Shown piece after piece: positions 59,202 to 64,000 of a stretch of 64,000 nt of DNA; position 1 is the first letter of the stretch, and every line of letters begins with the position of its first letter. The stretch spans positions 25,944,001-26,008,000 of the forward strand of contig NW_024464918.1 in NCBI RefSeq assembly GCF_017591425.1. Reading direction: 5' to 3'. This stretch comes from Ochotona curzoniae. Lineage: Eukaryota; Chordata; Mammalia; Lagomorpha; Ochotonidae. Made by a program: the position numbers and the translations under genes. The notes below the pieces were generated by a model. That model saw nothing but the letters and a program-made list of their open reading frames with translations, did not search any database and was not told where the DNA came from.

Positions 59202-60439
59202 ATTCAAACAAACTGCATGGTCAAGGAAACACGAGATTAGAGATAAACAAAAAATATGATTAATGGTATTCCTGGGACACCAAATAAAAGCAAACAACTC
59301 CTCTCTGCAGATACAAATCACCCAAACCACAGTTATTCCATGTTTACTGCACCATTAGTTGTTAGCTCATAATCGAAAACATTGAATGAGAAGAAAGCAG
59401 ACACAACAAATGGTACTGCTCAACACCTAGGAGTTTCAGTTTCCTAGAAAAACGGTATAATGACCGGATGCAGACCACTGTTAAGCATCTTTTAAATGAT
59501 CAAGTCATGTGCTCAAAGGGATCTGAAACATGAGAACTAAAAAAAGTTATAACAAACACCAGGCACTTTTCATTCAGAAAGGAACAAAGTAGAATTTCAA
59601 GTGAAAAATGGAAACTGAAATTAAAAAATCTAGTGAATGAAACTTGAAGAAATGGCAGGGTGAGGGAAGGGGGGTGGTCATAAACTCCTCCCACAGATAG
59701 CAATGGTTACAATGTAATAAACAGGCAGGCGTGAGCCCAGTAGACGTGATGTCTGTGTCCCAAAGCCGGAGGGACAGCACAGGCGTGGCTACTGGCTCTG
59801 GTTCTTCCTTTCTGCTGTCCATCACTGCAGACCCAGGGTAGCAGTGTTGATGGCTCACACAACTGGTTTTCTGCTATCCTCATGGGAGACCAGGACTGTG
59901 CTCTGGCACAGCCTCAGATGTTACAGGAATTTGGGGTATGAACTAGTACCTAGAAGCATACTCTCCTCTCTCTGCAGTTTCCCACCGAACAAAAATATTA
60001 ATACTAATTTTTAAGAAGGATACTGAAAGGCCCTTGGAAAGACTCCAAAAACAGCCAGAAGCAGGAGGAGAGATCAATTCACGCAACAGGAAGGGGTCAG
60101 AACTGTGAGCTGATGTCTGTCCTGAAATGCCCAAGCCTCAGAGCTATAGCTGTGAAAAACAGCAGTGGAAAACCACAGCCACGCCAACTAGGGATGCCAG
60201 AGATCAGGGGTCAAGGCTGAACACGTAGCTAGAAATCTACAGGAAAAGCACCAGCAGGAGCCAAACCACAGATGTGGAATTGAACTCTGCGTACCAACTC
60301 TGACCAAATCCCTGCAGCCAACCCGAAGGGACCTGATGAGAAAGCAAAGACCAGAATGAAGTGGACTCCTGAATCACAGCCTTATGTGAATTCAGTGCTG
60401 AGTCAACCTCCCAACCACGCTTAAGTCAGGTAGCAGCAA
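59202..60439. other. Intergenic, no gene seen
   Basis: A-rich sequence. The last few hundred bases may be the outer part of the adjacent L1 5' region. Nothing coding recognised. Confidence 0.35.
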
Positions 60440-61345
60440 ACTGAGCCTTACCAGCTCGAAAGGCCACAGACAGAATTCCAGTCGGATAAACAGCTGTAGG
60501 ATGGGCAGCAGCCCCAGAAGCAAGAGAATCTCGCAGGGAGTGAATTCCATTGTTGTCGAAATCCTTGGCCGACCACCAATCTACACAGAAACAGGGAGAA
60601 CTCCCAACACACAAGGCCAAAAATCAGCCCCAGGAAGTTCTATGAAGAGATGTCAGCTGCTGTGCATCAGGAGAGTGACAATGTGGCTGAAGTCCCAGCC
60701 ATCTCTCACCAGAACAACACAGCAATCCTTGGAAGAATAAAACAGAATCTAGAGTTGCCATCATGTATTATCTACAAGACCCAATTTTCCACCAGAAATT
60801 ATTAGTCAAGCAAAGAAACATCAAAGCACTCCTGATCCGTGGGAGAGAAGGCAACCAATTAGAAATGGACTTTTGAAAGACTCCAGATGTCAGATGTGGC
60901 AAAGAAGAATCTCTATAGCTGTGATGATGAACACAGCCAAGGAATTAAAGATATCATATCGAATGAGCAGGTAGCAACTTTGTGGGAAGAAACGACAACA
61001 GAAAGAACAAAACAATAAAAAAAAAATCAGGATCTGAGAAGTACAAATACTAAACTTTAACAAGTACACAGATGGGCTTAAAATGAACACCAATGATTGC
61101 CAAAGAGAAAAGTCAGGCAATGTGAAGACAGCAATAGAAACATCACATCCAAACAACAGAAAGAACAAACACTGAAGAAAAATGGAAGTAAACTGCACCT
61201 GGTGAAATTGTATCTAAATGTTCTGGGTAACTGGCATTCCACAGGAAGAAGAGAGATAAAAGGATAAAGGAGAAAATGTCTGAAAAAATAATTTCTGAAA
61301 ACTTCACAAAGAAGCACAAGGCAACTTTCAGAGGGCGTAGAAATA
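60440..61345 (+). mobile_element. LINE-1 5'-region fragment
   Basis: Follows the wording of old mammalian L1 5' regions: TGGCTGAAGTCCCAGCC, CCACCAGAAATTATTAGTC, AAGAAATGG-like text, GAGAAGTACAAATACTAAAC, GATTGCCAAAGAGAAAAGTC, TAATTTCTGAAAACTTCAC. The frames are interrupted throughout. Confidence 0.6.
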
Positions 61346-61416
61346 CTCTGTTCTGAGTGTGGCTGTGGTTTCGGAGATGTACGCATTTATCAAAACTCAT
61401 CTGACTGTGCAATCTG

Positions 61417-61672
61417 CAAAGTTACTTATTAGCTAGGCAGAGATCCAGAGGGAGGAACAGAGAGACAGAGAGAATATCTATTTATTCAGTCACTTTGCAG
61501 ATGCCTGCTACAGCTGGGGCTGGGTCAGACAGAAGCAGTAAGTCAGGAACTCCATCTAGGTCTTCCATGTACTTGAGCCGTCACTTGCTCCCTCCCAGGG
61601 TCCACATTATCAGGAAGCCGGAATTCAGACAAGAGCTGAACTCATAACCAAACACAGGACAAGATACAGTTT
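61417..61672 (-). repeat. CSINE-related SINE, old
   Basis: TTACTTATTAGCTAGGCAG, CAGATGCCTGCTACAGCTGG and CATTATCAGGAAGCCGG. Old subfamily. Confidence 0.7.
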
Positions 61673-61751
61673 TCTTAAGTTCTAAATCCTAAGATTATCT
61701 CTGTATAATTCAGATGAGTGTGTCTTCTATGTGAACTGTATCTCAAAGTGG

Positions 61752-61753
<2 letters not shown>

Positions 61754-61801
<48 letters not shown>
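61754..61801. repeat. (TG)n microsatellite
   Basis: About 24 uninterrupted TG units directly before the T-rich head of a minus-strand SINE. Confidence 0.98.
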
Positions 61802-61802
<1 letters not shown>

Positions 61803-61803
<1 letters not shown>

Positions 61804-62117
61804 AGATTTTCTTTATTTGAATATCAGAGTTACAAACAGTGAGGAAGAAACAGAAACAGAGATCTCTCTTCTGATTTGTTATCCAAATAGCTACAACAGT
61901 CATGGCTGGAACAGACCAAAGCCACATGCCAGAGGCTTCATTTGTCTTCCATTTGTGGGTGACAGGGGTCCAAATATTTGGGTTGTCTTCCATTGCTTTG
62001 CCCGGTCATCAGCAGGGAGGAAGATTGGAAGTGGAGCAGCAGGAACTCCAACTGGCACCCATATTGGATGGGTGCCACATTGTGACTTTACCTGCTGTGC
62101 CACACCACCAGCCCCTC
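61803..62117 (-). repeat. CSINE-related SINE
   Basis: TTTCTTTATTTGAATATCAG, AAAGCCACATGCCAGAGGC, CATCAGCAGGGAGGAAGATT and CACACCACCAGCCCC end. Confidence 0.82.
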
Positions 62118-62132
62118 CAAACGGCTTTAAAA

Positions 62133-62440
62133 AGCAGACAATGGGACAGGCATTCAGCAGAATGATTAAGATCACGCTTGGGATGCATACATCCCATATT
62201 GGAGTGGCTGAGTTCCAAACCCAGCTCCACTCCCAACTCCGGCTTCCTGTTCACAATCGCCCAGGAGGCAGTGATTGATGGCTCCAGTGCTTGGGTTTCT
62301 GCCACCCAGCAGGAGACTCAAGCTAACTTTCTGGCCGCCAGCTGCAGATTGGTCCCCTTGCCTCAGCTGTTGTGGGCATGTGGGGACTGAACCACAGCAT
62401 GAGAGAGACATCTCTGTGTCTCTACTTGATGGAGATAGAG
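62133..62440 (+). repeat. CSINE-type SINE, older
   Basis: GACAGGCATTCAGCAGAATG, CATCCCATATTGGAGTGGC, GCTTGGGTTTCTGCCACCC and GGGACTGAACCACAGC. Confidence 0.78.
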
Positions 62441-63138
62441 ATCAAACTGAAGGCTGACATACACTATTTCCTCCATCAGAAAGTCATCCCAATATATGAG
62501 CCAAACATTATGTGGGACACATCTAAAGAGAAGACAGTAGGCATGAAAGCACTTTAGAAACAAACCAGAAAGCTGTCCAGCAAGGGAAATGAGAGGAGGA
62601 TTTATGGCATGAGCACAGAGTCAAAAGGAGACGAGATTTTTCACTGATGATTTTCTATTTCACGTGAAAAATGAACATGCTGCTCAGGAAACATGATGGT
62701 TCCTCAGAGCAGCAACCACAGCTGGCACACCGCATCAGTGCTGCCCAGGGACACTCCGGACAGGACCTGTGCAAAGGGTGATGCCCCATCAACTGGCACT
62801 AGTGGTGGCAGCAGACTCCTCAAGGCAACAACATCAGCCAGGATGGAGAGGAGCTTGGTCAGGAAGAGTTGAGGGAAAACATAACGAGCAATCCGGAGCC
62901 ACTTCCAGTCTGAGCCCCCTCCCGCCCCTCCATTCCCAGTCCCTCAGAATGCTTACAGTCTCTGCAGGTTGTGAAGGCATTTTGTTTAAAGGAAACAGTG
63001 TTAAAGTGTTCAGGGTGTTAATGACATAATATTGTGAACTGCCAGTGTTGACCTAAACCATTTCTAATTACAATATTATTAAAATATCCAAACATATAAA
63101 ACCAGATATAAATTTCTGTGTTACAACCATCAAATCCA
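62441..63138. other. Intergenic, no gene seen
   Basis: Unassigned sequence between SINEs. No exon or RNA gene is recognised. Confidence 0.4.
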
Positions 63139-63378
63139 GGGGCCAGTCCACCTCTGATCCAGCTCCCTGCTTGTGGACTGGGAAAGCAGTAGAGGATGGC
63201 CCAAGGCCTTGGACCCCTGCACCCACATGGAACATCCAGAAGAAGCTCCTGGCTCCTCGCTTCAGATTAGGTCAGCTCCAGCTACTGAGGACATTTGGGG
63301 AATGAATCAGTGGAGGGAAGCTCACTCACTCTATCTCAATCTGCCTTTCAAACAAAAATAATTTAAAAAAAAATAAAA
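63139..63378 (+). repeat. CSINE, 5' part deleted
   Basis: GGGGCCAGTCCACC joins directly to TGATCCAGCTCCCTGCTTG, then GGGAAAGCAGTAGAGGATGG, GAAGAAGCTCCTGGCTCC and CTGCCTTTCAAACAAAAAT. Confidence 0.85.
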
Positions 63379-63732
63379 CAGGTCACAATCACACCCAAAC
63401 AGATGTCTAAATGTTAATGTACTATTATTCATAAATTTAAAACAAAATTTCATTGTCAACAAAATCCAAGATACCAACACAATCATGACAGAAAGCCCTA
63501 TCGTTATTTGTTGATGGGCACTTAGATGGTTTCCACAAAATCCCAGATTCTTAAAGGCTGGGATCATATCACATGTTTGTGTATGCTCTGCTTTATGACA
63601 GACTGCAGTCAAAGCACCTGTGTTGAAGTCCCACTGTGTGATTTGGGCCAGTATCTTAACTGTACTCTCTGCCTGTTCTCCTGTAAAATAGAGATACAAG
63701 TTGAGAATCCCTAGTGTGAAAATTTGAAATTA

Positions 63733-64000
63733 GGGCCCGGCGCGATAGTGTAGTGGTTGAAGTCCTCTCCTTGCATGCCAGGGATCCCATATGGTCGCCA
63801 GTTCTAATTCCGGCAGCTCAGCTTCCCATCCAGCTCCCTGCCTGTGGCCTGGGAAAGCAGTTGAGGACGGCCCAAAGCCTTGGGACCCTGCATCCACATG
63901 GGAGTCCCAGAAGAGCTCCTGGCTCCTGGGTTCAGATTGGCTCAGCACCAGCTGTTGTGGTCACTTGAGAAGTGAATCACTGGACGGACAATCTTCCTCT
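63733..64000 (+). repeat. CSINE, young, cut by the window end
   Basis: GGGCCCGGCGCGATAGTGTAG start with a well-kept tRNA-derived head and body (GGGAAAGCAGTTGAGGACGG). The window ends in its ATCTTCCTCT segment. Confidence 0.92.

Noticed and set aside
1..64000. CRISPR array, operon or bacterial mobile element
   Set aside because: The window is mammalian nuclear DNA. The regular repeats are microsatellites, short duplications and SINEs.
49000..64000. Exons of SPRY4, the expected next gene downstream of FGF1
   Set aside because: No SPRY4-like coding sequence could be recognised. The gene probably lies beyond the window.

Overview
This is a mammalian nuclear genomic window, with single-copy gene structure, long introns and dense old and young interspersed repeats. 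The repeats point to a lagomorph. About thirty copies of a tRNA-derived C-type SINE (CSINE) are present, and the youngest carry a head beginning GGGCCCGGCGCG and a tail ending in TCTCTGTATAT-type sequence plus AATAAA-rich repeats. I associate that variant with pikas (Ochotona) rather than rabbits; this is from memory and less certain than 'lagomorph'.

The only protein-coding gene I can support is FGF1 (acidic fibroblast growth factor), on the + strand. Its three coding exons lie at 29081-29249, 40792-40895 and 46163-46357. They are joined by introns of about 11.5 and 5.3 kb with GT-AG boundaries and encode exactly 155 residues, the standard FGF1 length. The first coding exon has an acceptor 20 bases upstream of the ATG, so the transcript must begin at one or more untranslated exons further upstream. 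I could not identify these within 1-29061. The 3' UTR follows from 46358 to about 48.65 kb and contains an AU-rich block that I recognise as conserved with human FGF1.

Layout: 1-29061 is 5' flank or 5'-UTR introns of FGF1, with SINEs, MIR-type repeats, an antisense L1 3' end at 6.9-8.5 kb and an old antisense L1 at 23.2-25.3 kb split by four SINEs. 29062-46357 is the coding part of FGF1. 46358-48650 is its 3' UTR. 48650-64000 is 3' intergenic sequence (in human the next gene on this side is SPRY4; no exon of it is seen). This last part holds a truncated 5S rRNA pseudogene at 54515-54614, a SINE-into-SINE insertion at 58.2-58.8 kb, a compact CpG-rich solo LTR of an endogenous retrovirus at 58944-59196, and an L1 5'-end fragment at 60.4-61.3 kb.

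No new multi-gene system is present. The observations most worth following up are a 9-bp tandem array of AACGG (MYB-type) motifs inside the young solo LTR and the loss of one lysine of the described N-terminal nuclear-localisation motif of FGF1.
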